Assembly (NCBI GenBank): GCA_023386235.1 | Contig: JAEWKC010000033.1 | Coordinates: forward strand, 1-47,489 | DNA length: 47,489 nt | Source: Bacteroidota bacterium | GTDB taxonomy: Bacteria; Bacteroidota; Bacteroidia; Chitinophagales; Chitinophagaceae | Direction of reading: 5' to 3' | In this document: one piece after another, positions 36,413-44,233 of the stretch | Layout: the number at the start of each line of letters is the position of its first letter | How positions within the stretch are numbered: the first letter of the stretch is position 1 | Made by a program: the position numbers and the translations under genes | The notes under the pieces: generated by a model | Databases searched by the model: none | What the model was told of the DNA's origin: nothing | What the model saw: the letters and a program-made list of their open reading frames with translations, nothing else

Positions 36413-36661
36413 ATGCAAAAAATTCATATAATTTTTTTGATAGTTGTAATCGTATTTTTAATATCATTCTGTTTATATTTTTTCTATAACAGAGACACCA
36501 TAAGCAATACTCAATTTATTATACAAGTTGCTGCCTCGATATGTATCATTTTTGCATTATTGTTTTCAAAAGACAGAAAGCAAACGCGTAATGAAAAGAT
36601 AATTGTAGTATCTGTTTTACTAATCTCACTAATCATTCTCAGTTACTTCTTTCTTTTTTAA
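36413..36661 (+). CDS. Small membrane protein, unknown function
   Basis: An 82-residue protein with three hydrophobic helices (about residues 5-25, 35-50 and 62-81) separated by a short charged loop (SKDRKQTRNEK). I do not recognise a family. It lies between two terminators, so it would form its own transcript. Its AT-rich codon use matches its surroundings. It may be a real small integral membrane protein, but there is no independent support. Confidence 0.5.
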   Translation: MQKIHIIFLIVVIVFLISFCLYFFYNRDTISNTQFIIQVAASICIIFALLFSKDRKQTRNEKIIVVSVLLISLIILSYFFLF

Positions 36662-36688
36662 AATTAAAAAATTAATTTTTTGAATACT

Positions 36689-36732
36689 AAAAGGCTTCTG
36701 CAATTTGGAATAAATATTGCGAAGCCTTTTCT
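36689..36732. terminator. Hairpin terminator behind the small membrane protein gene
   Basis: AAAAGGCTTC (36689-36698) pairs with GAAGCCTTTT (36721-36730), and the stem is extended by GCAAT/ATTGC. The flanking A- and T-runs allow use in both directions. It lies between the small gene and the E2 gene. Confidence 0.8.
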
Positions 36733-36795
36733 CTTTAATTTTACACAGGTTATATTTTTTATGTAAATTTGATTTCTCAAAAAATTAAAATCATT

Positions 36796-38151
36796 ATGGC
36801 AATAGTAGATTTAATAATGCCGCAGTTGGGCGAGGGAATTATGGAGGCAACAGTACTTAACTGGCTTAAGAAAGAAGGCGAAAGAGTAGAAGAAGAAGAA
36901 CCCATTGTAGAAATCGCGACCGATAAAGTGGATAGCGAAGTGCCCAGTACTGCAGCAGGTATTATTAAAGAAACATTGTATAAACAAAACGATATAGTAA
37001 AGATAGGCGCCGTATTGGCGAGAATTGAAACAGAAGCAGGGAAGGCGGCAACTGAGCAAACTGATACTGAACCCGAATTGGGAACAGCTGATAATGAAGA
37101 ACAACAGGCTGTAGAAGAATTAAATAAAGAAATTCCGCTACCGGCACCTGATACAAATGAGAAACGCACTGAACCAATAAACACAGCTGCTGCTAACAAT
37201 GGATTTTACTCACCGCTGGTGCTAAATATCGCGAGAGCGGAAGGTATTACATTTAGCGAGTTAGAAAAAATTCCCGGTACGGGCAAAGAAGCGCGCTTAT
37301 CTAAAAATGATTTACTGGCATATATAGAAAGAAGAAAATCAGGTACAGAAAGTCAGCCTCAATTCGTACGCGAAGAAGAAGAGAAAAAGCAAACGCCTCA
37401 ACATATTACTCCTGAAAAATCCGTACAAACAATTGCTACCGGAGCTACGGAAATTGTAGAAATGGACAGAATGCGCAAGCTGATTGCCCACCACATGAAA
37501 GAGAGCCAAAACATAAGCGCTACTGTTACCAGCTTTGCAGAAGCAGACGTTACTGCCATGTCTAACTGGAGAGAAAAAGTAAAAACGGAATTTGAAAAAA
37601 GAGAAAATACAAAAATTACTTTCACTCCTTTATTCATAGAATGTGTGGCAAGAGTATTAAGAAAATACCCGCTTGTCAACAGCTCTGTTGACGGAGATAA
37701 AATCATTATTAAAAAAGACATCAACATTGGCGTGGCTACCGCGCTGCCCGGAGGAAACCTTATTGTACCTGTCATTAAAAATGCTGACAATCTTAATTTA
37801 GTGGGGCTTGCCAACCGTGTAAACACGCTTGCCAATAATGCCCGAAAAAATAAATTGCAACCTGCCGATACGCAAGGTGGTACCTTCTCTGTTACTAACG
37901 TTGGCGGTTTTGGAAGTATCACCGGTACGCCTATTATCAATCAGCCACAAGTAGCCATCCTTGCTTTAGGCGCTATTAAAAAGAAGCCTGTAGTAATAGA
38001 AACAAAGGAAGGAGATGTGATAGCCATCCGGCAAATGATGATACTTTCGCTAAGCTACGATCATAGAATTATTGACGGTGCTATGGGCTCTAAATTCTTA
38101 GATGACGTGGTAAAAGAATTTGAAAACTGGGATACAGACAGAAGCTATTAA
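36796..38151 (+). CDS. 2-oxo acid dehydrogenase E2 (dihydrolipoamide acyltransferase)
   Basis: The core subunit of a 2-oxoacid dehydrogenase complex. From ATG 36796 it has 451 residues: one lipoyl domain with the lipoylated Lys44 in EIATDKVDSEVP, a Pro/Glu-rich linker, an E3/E1-binding domain at about 135-180 (SPLVLNIARAEGI), a second linker, and the catalytic domain ending in SYDHRIIDGA with the active-site His and Asp. An in-frame ATG 27 bases upstream is less likely. No E1 or E3 gene is adjacent. Pyruvate, 2-oxoglutarate and branched-chain substrates cannot be told apart by eye. Confidence 0.92.
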   Translation: MAIVDLIMPQLGEGIMEATVLNWLKKEGERVEEEEPIVEIATDKVDSEVPSTAAGIIKETLYKQNDIVKIGAVLARIETEAGKAATEQTDTEPELGTADNEEQQAVEELNKEIPLPAPDTNEKRTEPINTAAANNGFYSPLVLNIARAEGITFSELEKIPGTGKEARLSKNDLLAYIERRKSGTESQPQFVREEEEKKQTPQHITPEKSVQTIATGATEIVEMDRMRKLIAHHMKESQNISATVTSFAEADVTAMSNWREKVKTEFEKRENTKITFTPLFIECVARVLRKYPLVNSSVDGDKIIIKKDINIGVATALPGGNLIVPVIKNADNLNLVGLANRVNTLANNARKNKLQPADTQGGTFSVTNVGGFGSITGTPIINQPQVAILALGAIKKKPVVIETKEGDVIAIRQMMILSLSYDHRIIDGAMGSKFLDDVVKEFENWDTDRSY

Positions 38152-39479
38152 CCTTCTTCAAGTAAATACTTGTTATATCCTGTTTGGTACACGCCGGGCT
38201 GTGTATTATCATACAGATCTTTTACCGAGCCAAATCCTATAGCATCTCTCAAGTGGCCGTCTTCAATTGTTTCAGAGGCTTTACGCACTATGTTTTTACC
38301 GTATTTATCTTTGATGGTGTAAACAGTTTTGCGTAGCATGTCTTTCTGTATTTTGTTATCAAAAAGGCTGTACTGCAAATATTTAGCGGCTATAAAATTG
38401 CCTACAATCACACACATGGAACGCATGTTTTTTGAGAGAACATGAGCCGGCGCCGATTGTGCTTCGTAGGCGGCTATTCGTTTCTGTATATAGTGCAGCA
38501 TATCTATACCGTCTTGTAAAGGCTCTTGTATTTTAATAGAGGTTTTCCATTCTGTATCATCGTAATAATAAGCGCAAAAATAGATTTCTCTGCAGAATAT
38601 TTCAGACTTTACCATACGCTGTTCCAGCCGGGTACACAATGAAATAAGCATACCCAGTAAAGATTTTTTACTGGCACGGGTTTTAGCAGATAATGTGCGC
38701 ATAGCACTCATTCTTTTATATGCAGAAGTGTAAAGATCTACTTCCGCGAAATGTAGTCTATAGTACCAGTAATTTCCCGTTACTCCTCCAAAAGCCTTGC
38801 GCAGTAAGGATTCTGAAGCGTTCAGCATATCTATGGGATGGTAAATGCCGGCACGGTTCAGTCGTTTTTCATTGGCCAACGCTATGCCGGGCAAATCTGT
38901 CAGCTTCAGGCGCAGTAAATATTTTTCAATATTATCCGGTGTAATCTCGATCAGCCCGTCGGGTTTTTGTATTTCCGTAGCAAGCTTAGCCAGAAAAACA
39001 TTTTGCGAAATACCAATAGAGCAGGTTATGTATGGGCCTACCTGGTGGTATATATCTTTTTTTATCTTTATTGCCAATGCATGAAAATCTTTATAAAGAT
39101 ATTGATAAGCTGTAAGATTAAGTACCGCTTCATCAATGCTTTTAGGAATTGTATCTTCGCAATAAGCGCGTAAAATATTCATTATTTTTACGTGAATTTG
39201 CCTGTAATAAACAGGTCGGGCCGCCACCATTTTTATTTCGGGGCAAATGTTTTTTGCATCATGAAACCGCATGCCGGTTTTTACGCCAAAACGTTTCGCT
39301 TCTTTCGACGGAGCTATAATTACAGCCGTAGCATTTTCAAACGGGCATACACCTATGGGAATATCCCGGAGATGGGGCTGCAGCTGTTGTTCACAGCTTG
39401 CAAAGAAGCTGTTCATATCAATATACATAATTGCCATTCCCTTAGTTGCAGCCATCAGATTATTTCCGTTGTACGACAT
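38148..39479 (-). CDS. Y-family translesion DNA polymerase (DinB/UmuC-like)
   Basis: A 443-residue error-prone polymerase. The catalytic metal residues are Asp21 in YIDMNSFFASCEQ and Asp116/Glu117 in KSIDEAVLNL. Helix-hairpin-helix features lie near LTDLPGIALANEKRLNRAGI, and a sliding-clamp-binding motif QYSLF is at about 369-373, followed by a C-terminal tail of about 70 residues. I start it at ATG 39479: an in-frame GTG at 39500 overlaps the promoter -7 element and would be upstream of the transcript start. Two copies of a repressor palindrome, shared with the S24 repressor gene at 43333, lie in the promoter, so it is probably damage-inducible. Confidence 0.9.
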   Translation of the reverse strand: MSYNGNNLMAATKGMAIMYIDMNSFFASCEQQLQPHLRDIPIGVCPFENATAVIIAPSKEAKRFGVKTGMRFHDAKNICPEIKMVAARPVYYRQIHVKIMNILRAYCEDTIPKSIDEAVLNLTAYQYLYKDFHALAIKIKKDIYHQVGPYITCSIGISQNVFLAKLATEIQKPDGLIEITPDNIEKYLLRLKLTDLPGIALANEKRLNRAGIYHPIDMLNASESLLRKAFGGVTGNYWYYRLHFAEVDLYTSAYKRMSAMRTLSAKTRASKKSLLGMLISLCTRLEQRMVKSEIFCREIYFCAYYYDDTEWKTSIKIQEPLQDGIDMLHYIQKRIAAYEAQSAPAHVLSKNMRSMCVIVGNFIAAKYLQYSLFDNKIQKDMLRKTVYTIKDKYGKNIVRKASETIEDGHLRDAIGFGSVKDLYDNTQPGVYQTGYNKYLLEEG

Positions 39480-39499
39480 TGGTAATAAATTTATGACCA

Positions 39500-39507
39500 C
39501 AAATATA
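39500..39507 (-). promoter_or_regulatory. -7 element of the Y-family polymerase gene
   Basis: The minus strand reads TATATTTG, identical to the -7 element of the S24 repressor gene. It sits 21 bp before ATG 39479 and abuts the first operator. No good TTG is seen at the expected upstream distance. Confidence 0.65.
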
Positions 39508-39521
39508 CTAATATATTTAGT
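39507..39521. promoter_or_regulatory. Operator 1 of the polymerase promoter (ACTAA-N5-TTAGT)
   Basis: ACTAATATATTTAGT is an inverted repeat of ACTAA and TTAGT. It shares its edge with the -7 element, so a bound repressor would block transcription. The same motif recurs at 39529, 43274 and, with one change, 43295. Confidence 0.75.
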
Positions 39522-39528
39522 TTTTTAT

Positions 39529-39543
39529 ACTAAAAATATTAGT
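39529..39543. promoter_or_regulatory. Operator 2 of the polymerase promoter
   Basis: ACTAAAAATATTAGT is a second copy, 22 bp from the first (centre to centre), which puts both on the same face of the helix and allows cooperative dimer binding. Confidence 0.75.
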
Positions 39544-39573
39544 ATTTAAAAAGAGGAGAATTGTAGTGTAATT

Positions 39574-40812
39574 TTATTTGCTTTTATACTGGAAAACATT
39601 GTAAGGCAATGATGTGCCGGTTATTTTTAAAACTACCACACCATGTGGCGCTACACTTTTGGTAACGGTGCTGACATAAGATTTTTTAAAAGTTTCTTTG
39701 GTCCATAAGTCTTTGGTAGTATATCCTTTTGAAGCATTGATACTTACAGATTTCAGGTCGAAGCTGATCTGCTTAGTTTCTTTTGTTCTGTTTAACAAGG
39801 CTACTGCTACTTCTCCGCTCATAGTTGATATTAATGGTTTGGCCCAAACTTCGAGGTCGCCGTAATCAATTAATCTGCGAGCCTGGTATACAAACTTGCT
39901 TTGGTTTAATGCAATTATTTCGCGGTTGGTGATTATCTCTTTGGTTTGCTGAGACATAGTAGTTAAGTCATTGCCCAGCAATAGTGGTGAGTGCATCATG
40001 CACCACATGGAAAAGTGTGCTTTGTCTTCTTCATAGGTCATTCCTCTGCCCACCTGCAACATGTCCATATCGTTGTAATGGCCGTAAGAGCTGTATATCC
40101 ATAAATCAGCGTTGATGTCAATGATGTTCAGGATAGATTCAAACTTATTATTTATATCTCCGGAAATTCTCCAGGAGTCTGCCACATTCGTTACCCACTT
40201 TCCCGGAAATTTCCAACGGCAAACATTGTACATCACGGAAGGCTTTATTTGTCTGGCCAGATTGCCTATTTGTGTATAACGTACCTCTTCGTCAAGTCCC
40301 ATCCATTCTCCACCACACCAGTCTACTTTTATAAAATCAAAATCCCATTCTTTGAGAAATAAATGCAGGTCTTGCTCATCATGACCATACAATCCCATTC
40401 CTGATCCAATAGTATCTTTATCCCAATAGGATGCGCATGTGTTGGCTCCCGCATCGGAATATATCCCGGCTTTCAGACCTCTGGCGTGTATGTAGCTCGC
40501 TAAACTTTTCATGCCTCCCGGAAATCTTTTTTTATGAACCAGGATTTTTCCATTTGAGTCTCTGCCTCCAAAAAAGCCGTCATCAATATTAATAAATTTA
40601 TATCCTGCTTCGGTTAGTTTAAGGTTTACCAAAGCGTCGGCTTGTGCTTTTACGATATCTTCATTAATATTCGTCCTATAATTGTTCCAACTGGCCCATC
40701 CCATTAAAGGTGTTTTCAGTTTTTCTGTGTGATAAGTACTTTGCTTAGTTTGTGCATTTACCGATAGTGTAAAAAGAAAAAAAACGAACAGAGTATAGTG
40801 TTTTATAAACAT
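39574..40812 (-). CDS. GH27 alpha-galactosidase, secreted
   Basis: A 412-residue enzyme with a signal peptide (residues 1-20, ending VNA). It begins the mature domain with TPLMGWASWNNY, has FINIDDGFFGG, the nucleophile Asp164 in FIKVDWCGGE and the acid/base Asp219 in WRISGDI, all typical of clan D family 27, and ends in a C-terminal beta domain. It removes terminal alpha-galactose from oligo- or polysaccharides, most likely in the periplasm. It complements the GH110 enzyme at 13316. Family 27 also holds alpha-N-acetylgalactosaminidases, which cannot be excluded. Confidence 0.92.
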   Translation of the reverse strand: MFIKHYTLFVFFLFTLSVNAQTKQSTYHTEKLKTPLMGWASWNNYRTNINEDIVKAQADALVNLKLTEAGYKFINIDDGFFGGRDSNGKILVHKKRFPGGMKSLASYIHARGLKAGIYSDAGANTCASYWDKDTIGSGMGLYGHDEQDLHLFLKEWDFDFIKVDWCGGEWMGLDEEVRYTQIGNLARQIKPSVMYNVCRWKFPGKWVTNVADSWRISGDINNKFESILNIIDINADLWIYSSYGHYNDMDMLQVGRGMTYEEDKAHFSMWCMMHSPLLLGNDLTTMSQQTKEIITNREIIALNQSKFVYQARRLIDYGDLEVWAKPLISTMSGEVAVALLNRTKETKQISFDLKSVSINASKGYTTKDLWTKETFKKSYVSTVTKSVAPHGVVVLKITGTSLPYNVFQYKSK

Positions 40813-40870
40813 GGTACAGATATCTTAATGTAATTTTTTGTCTTAATAATATTTGCCTAAAGCTTCGTGC

Positions 40871-41386
40871 TTACTCTTTCTTTTTCAGTTTAGGTATTGC
40901 GGGCTTTATGGTTTTTACACTTGATTGCCTGAACAATAATACACTGATAGATATACCTATTGCCAATGTAAATAAAAGTGAAGCAGTAAGAACAAAGTTA
41001 TGCAAAGTATCGTGCAACTCGTTAGGGCTTTGATTGAGACCGCTTTCATCCGTAAGCCTTATTAATCCGAGCATTGTACGATAAGCATATAAACCGGGAA
41101 TCATCGTAATGCATGCCGGCATTGTAAATACCACAGGCGGTGTATGCGCTTTGTGTGCAAATACAATTCCCAACAGCCCGATGATGGCCGTGCCGCACAT
41201 GGTAGAAGTGATAAGCCCGAAATCAAATCCCTGGTGTAGTAAAAAACGTATGCTGTGTCCCAGTCCGCCGAGCAGCCCGGCTATCAGCAAAACTTTTCGG
41301 GGTGTATTGAATAAACTGCCAAAGCCCGTCGCTACTAAAAAAGCGAAAGCAAAATCCTTTAGCATCAATAGTAAAATATTATCCAT
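40871..41386 (-). CDS. Threonine/serine exporter, ThrE C-terminal half (DUF3815)
   Basis: A 171-residue membrane protein with about five hydrophobic helices. FATGFGSLFNTPRKVLLIAGLLGGLGH and a FTMPACITMIPGLYAYRTML segment are typical of the ThrE_2/DUF3815 half. It works with the upstream gene (2 bp gap) as a two-piece version of the ThrE exporter, which moves threonine and serine out of the cell. The split form is common in Bacteroidota and Firmicutes. Confidence 0.87.
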   Translation of the reverse strand: MDNILLLMLKDFAFAFLVATGFGSLFNTPRKVLLIAGLLGGLGHSIRFLLHQGFDFGLITSTMCGTAIIGLLGIVFAHKAHTPPVVFTMPACITMIPGLYAYRTMLGLIRLTDESGLNQSPNELHDTLHNFVLTASLLFTLAIGISISVLLFRQSSVKTIKPAIPKLKKKE

Positions 41387-41388
41387 GA

Positions 41389-42174
41389 TTAAAAATTATG
41401 AATGCCAAATATTAAAATTGAAAACGCCATGCCTACTGCAATACACAGTAACAGGAAACCGCCGTAAAAACCTCGCTGCATAGAAGTAGACACATATCCT
41501 TCTATTAAATCAATGACGGAATTTACCAATGGCACACCCGGCACTAAGTACAAAACCGATGTTGCCAATGCCTTTTCGGGCGAAGCGCCTAAATTATACA
41601 CTACATCCAAAGAAACTATCATACTGGTAACAAAAGCTGCGGCAGTAACAGCGATCATAATGTTGTATCTTCTTTTAGTAATTTCCTGTCGTACAATCAA
41701 ACCGATCATGGAAGCAAAAAAACTAAACATTACATCCACCCAATTACCATTAGACAGTACGCACAGCGAAGCACACGCAACGCCTACGCCCAACACTATT
41801 TGCCATCGTGGAAGGTGCGGTCGGGAAGCAATCTCTTCAAATTCTTCAGACACTTCATTTAGCGAAGGCTTGTCTTCATGTACCTTCCAGGAAAAAACAC
41901 TAATGTCGGCCAGTGTATCAAAATGCACAAAATGCCCTTTCACTTTTTTGTAGTGCGTTGAGGTTACGGTAGGATCATTTTTGAATTTCGTAGTTAATAT
42001 CATTCCTGAATAATCAAAAAATATTTCCGTATCTATGTCCATCGCATTGGCTATACGTCTTACGTTTCGGTCTATCCTGCCGCAATGCGCACCGGATTCC
42101 AGCAGGGTGGTGCCAATATTTAGCAGCAACTGGTTATGCTGTTCAATGGAGGTTTGCAGTTCTTGTTTTTCCAT
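41389..42174 (-). CDS. Threonine/serine exporter, ThrE N-terminal half (DUF1212)
   Basis: A 261-residue protein. The cytoplasmic first half contains LLNIGTTLLESGAHCGRIDRNVRRIANAM, the DUF1212 signature, followed by about five transmembrane helices from residue 120, including LYLVPGVPLVNSVIDLIEG. It is the first gene of the two-gene exporter operon. Threonine synthesis genes thrB and thrC are elsewhere in the window, but nothing in the sequence links their control. Confidence 0.88.
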   Translation of the reverse strand: MEKQELQTSIEQHNQLLLNIGTTLLESGAHCGRIDRNVRRIANAMDIDTEIFFDYSGMILTTKFKNDPTVTSTHYKKVKGHFVHFDTLADISVFSWKVHEDKPSLNEVSEEFEEIASRPHLPRWQIVLGVGVACASLCVLSNGNWVDVMFSFFASMIGLIVRQEITKRRYNIMIAVTAAAFVTSMIVSLDVVYNLGASPEKALATSVLYLVPGVPLVNSVIDLIEGYVSTSMQRGFYGGFLLLCIAVGMAFSILIFGIHNF

Positions 42175-42252
42175 TCGTATATGCTAAAATAAACTGCTGC
42201 AAAAGTAGTCTTTTGTAATTGTTTTATCGAATATATTAAACAAACGATTGTG

Positions 42253-43230
42253 TCAGTGTGCTGCGAAATAATTTAATTCATCACTAAAGTCAAGGTGGGG
42301 AAATCGCTCGCTGTATTCCCGCGTTTGTATAAAATGGTTATGCAGGAATTTTTTATGTTGCACTGACTGAGCATTAAACGGCCGATGATTTTTTGCAATG
42401 GTTAGTTTTCTGAATTTTTCAGCCCATTCCTGTGTTTCTTTATCCATGCATTTTTCTGAAAAATTTTCTAATACAAATGTGGTAGCCGCATAATTGGGAT
42501 GTGCCAGGTCTGCATCGTAAAAACGATAATCTCTTAATACATCTATCACCAGCTCGTATGCCGGAAAATAATAGAGTTTGTCAAATTTATTCACCAGGTG
42601 GTGAACAGCCTCTATCAGCCTGGCTTTACTGCGGTTGTTTTCTACCACACCATCGCGCAGATGCCGCACGGGGCTTATGGTAAACAATATGCGCAGGTCA
42701 GGGTTGAATTGAAACAGGCGGAAGATCGTTAAATCAAATGCCGATATAATTTCTTCAATGGTACACAAATGTTTTTGGAATGTCTGTGTCGGCGCTTTGT
42801 GGCAGTTGGCTACCGGGTAGTTATTTTCGGTAAGCCTGTATGAAAATGCCGAACCCAAAGTAATGATTAGCCATTTGGTATTTTTCAGAAAGGTATGCGC
42901 GGCTTGCTGAGAGGCGTTGATTTGCGCCAAGGTATCTTCCTTGTTGGTGCCCGAAAATCTGCTGTGATGATTCCAACTGTGCCAGGCTTCGTTAAGATAA
43001 AAAAGATCGGCCTCTGTATATTTTTTATTATCAACATAACTCACCAGACTGTTGCAAACACTTATAGGATCAAATAAAATACCATTGGGATTTTGCAGTA
43101 CCTGAAACTTTACATTTTTTAAATGATTGCCTATGTGCTCTGTAAAGCAAGAGCCTGTGAGCATTACAGCATCGTTATAGGTAATGGCAGGTTGCAGTTC
43201 GGGGATATGTATATTGCTGAAAAATTGCAT
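42253..43230 (-). CDS. GSCFA-domain protein
   Basis: A 325-residue protein named for its motif, seen here as MLTGSCFTEHIGNHL (residues about 23-37), with ITLGSAFSYR, TISPVRHLRDG and DLAHPNYAAT. The family is SGNH/GDSL-hydrolase-like and may be an esterase acting on acylated glycans; no substrate is established. I start at ATG 43230 (MQFFSNIHIPELQPAITYND), because the additional 30 in-frame codons upstream run through the operators of the divergent repressor gene and look non-coding. Confidence 0.85.
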   Translation of the reverse strand: MQFFSNIHIPELQPAITYNDAVMLTGSCFTEHIGNHLKNVKFQVLQNPNGILFDPISVCNSLVSYVDNKKYTEADLFYLNEAWHSWNHHSRFSGTNKEDTLAQINASQQAAHTFLKNTKWLIITLGSAFSYRLTENNYPVANCHKAPTQTFQKHLCTIEEIISAFDLTIFRLFQFNPDLRILFTISPVRHLRDGVVENNRSKARLIEAVHHLVNKFDKLYYFPAYELVIDVLRDYRFYDADLAHPNYAATTFVLENFSEKCMDKETQEWAEKFRKLTIAKNHRPFNAQSVQHKKFLHNHFIQTREYSERFPHLDFSDELNYFAAH

Positions 43231-43265
43231 CAGGCAAAAATAAATAAAAAAAATCAAGATAAAAT

Positions 43266-43295
43266 TTTGAAAAACTAAAATAATTAGTATATTTG
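43266..43295 (+). promoter_or_regulatory. Promoter of the S24 repressor gene
   Basis: TTTG (43266-43269) and TATATTTG (43288-43295) are separated by 18 bases, a strong Bacteroidota promoter. The -7 element lies exactly between the two operators and shares a base with each. The start would be near 43300, about 33 bp before the ATG. Confidence 0.8.
43274..43288. promoter_or_regulatory. Operator 1 of the S24 repressor promoter
   Basis: ACTAAAATAATTAGT is the same ACTAA-N5-TTAGT palindrome as at the polymerase gene. It fills the spacer between the two promoter elements, so binding would shut the gene off, as in autorepression. Confidence 0.78.
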
Positions 43296-43309
43296 CTAAG
43301 TAAATTAGT
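43295..43309. promoter_or_regulatory. Operator 2 of the S24 repressor promoter
   Basis: GCTAAGTAAATTAGT matches the palindrome except for G in place of the first A. It lies 21 bp from operator 1 and covers the predicted transcript start. Confidence 0.7.
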
Positions 43310-43332
43310 TTTAAAAGCAAAAAACTTTAGAT

Positions 43333-44091
43333 ATGAGTTACGCAGGACAAAACTTACGCTACCTCAGAAAGTTAAGAGGATGGACGCAAGACCAGTTTGC
43401 AACAAAGCTGGATATAAAAAGATCGCTGCTTGGCGCTTATGAAGAAGAGCGTGCCGAGCCAAGATTAGATATCCTTGAAAAAGTAAGCAGCATCTTTAAA
43501 TTAAGTCTTGATGATCTATTACTTAAAGATATTTCTACAGAAAACGGCACAGGCCAGTATATTGACAAAAGACGTGCTATGAAAATATCTAAGGAAGAAA
43601 ACAACCTTATACAGTTTGTGCCTGTGAAAGCAGCGGCCGGCTACCTGGCAGGCTATGCCGATAGTGAGTTTCTTGACGAGCTCAATACATTTACATTACC
43701 CATGCTTGCGCCCGGCTATTACCGTGCCTTCGAAATTGTGGGCGATAGTATGTTGCCTACACCAAGCGGCAGTGTGATAGTAGGAGAGAAAGTAGAAAAA
43801 GTAGAGGATATCAAAAATCAGAATCCATACGTAGTGATTTCTAAAAGCAATGGTATTGTGTACAAGAGAATTTCGCGCAACAATAAAGTAAAAGATAAAT
43901 TGACGCTGATAAGCGATAATCCAATGTACGAACCATACAATCTACAGCTTGACGATGTATTGGAGCTGTGGAAAGCGCAAATGATCATTACACGCGCTGA
44001 AAAACAAAATCATTGGGATGTGAACCAGCTGGCAAGCATGGTCACCAATTTGCAGGAACAGGTTTCCAGCATGAAGAAAAAAATTAATTAA
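43333..44091 (+). CDS. HTH-S24 (LexA/CI-like) self-cleaving repressor
   Basis: A 252-residue regulator. Residues 5-62 form an XRE/Cro-type helix-turn-helix (LRYLRKLRGWTQDQFATKL, then KRSLLGAYEEERAEP). Residues 95-215 form an S24 peptidase domain: a cleavage-type Ala102-Gly103 bond in VKAAAGYL, nucleophile Ser139 in VGDSMLP and general-base Lys178 in IVYKRI. The spacings (36 and 39 residues) are close to those of LexA (34 and 37). A coiled-coil-like tail follows. All parts needed for damage-triggered autocleavage are present. Tandem palindromes at its own promoter are repeated at the Y-family polymerase gene, so it probably represses both. It is not a LexA orthologue by its DNA-binding domain, which is XRE-type. 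Confidence 0.88.
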   Translation: MSYAGQNLRYLRKLRGWTQDQFATKLDIKRSLLGAYEEERAEPRLDILEKVSSIFKLSLDDLLLKDISTENGTGQYIDKRRAMKISKEENNLIQFVPVKAAAGYLAGYADSEFLDELNTFTLPMLAPGYYRAFEIVGDSMLPTPSGSVIVGEKVEKVEDIKNQNPYVVISKSNGIVYKRISRNNKVKDKLTLISDNPMYEPYNLQLDDVLELWKAQMIITRAEKQNHWDVNQLASMVTNLQEQVSSMKKKIN

Positions 44092-44206
44092 GGTTTCTGT
44101 TGAGAATAATAAGAGTAATGGTGGTTGAAAAACTGCCTTCTTTTTTTATAACAAAATAGCAAATTAGTTTTATATTGCTGAAAACAACTGTTAGAAAATC
44201 ATTCTA

Positions 44207-44214
44207 TATTTTTG
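44207..44214 (+). promoter_or_regulatory. Predicted -7 element of the glucosidase gene
   Basis: TATTTTTG fits TAnnTTTG and lies 20 bp before ATG 44234. No convincing TTG is seen at the expected distance, so support is partial. Confidence 0.4.
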
Positions 44215-44233
44215 TAGCTCTTAAACAATATAT

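Noticed and set aside
36777..37940. Long minus-strand open frames inside the E2 gene (140 and 180 codons)
   Set aside because: They lie antisense to a well-conserved gene, have no recognisable protein features, and result from the codon composition of the real frame.
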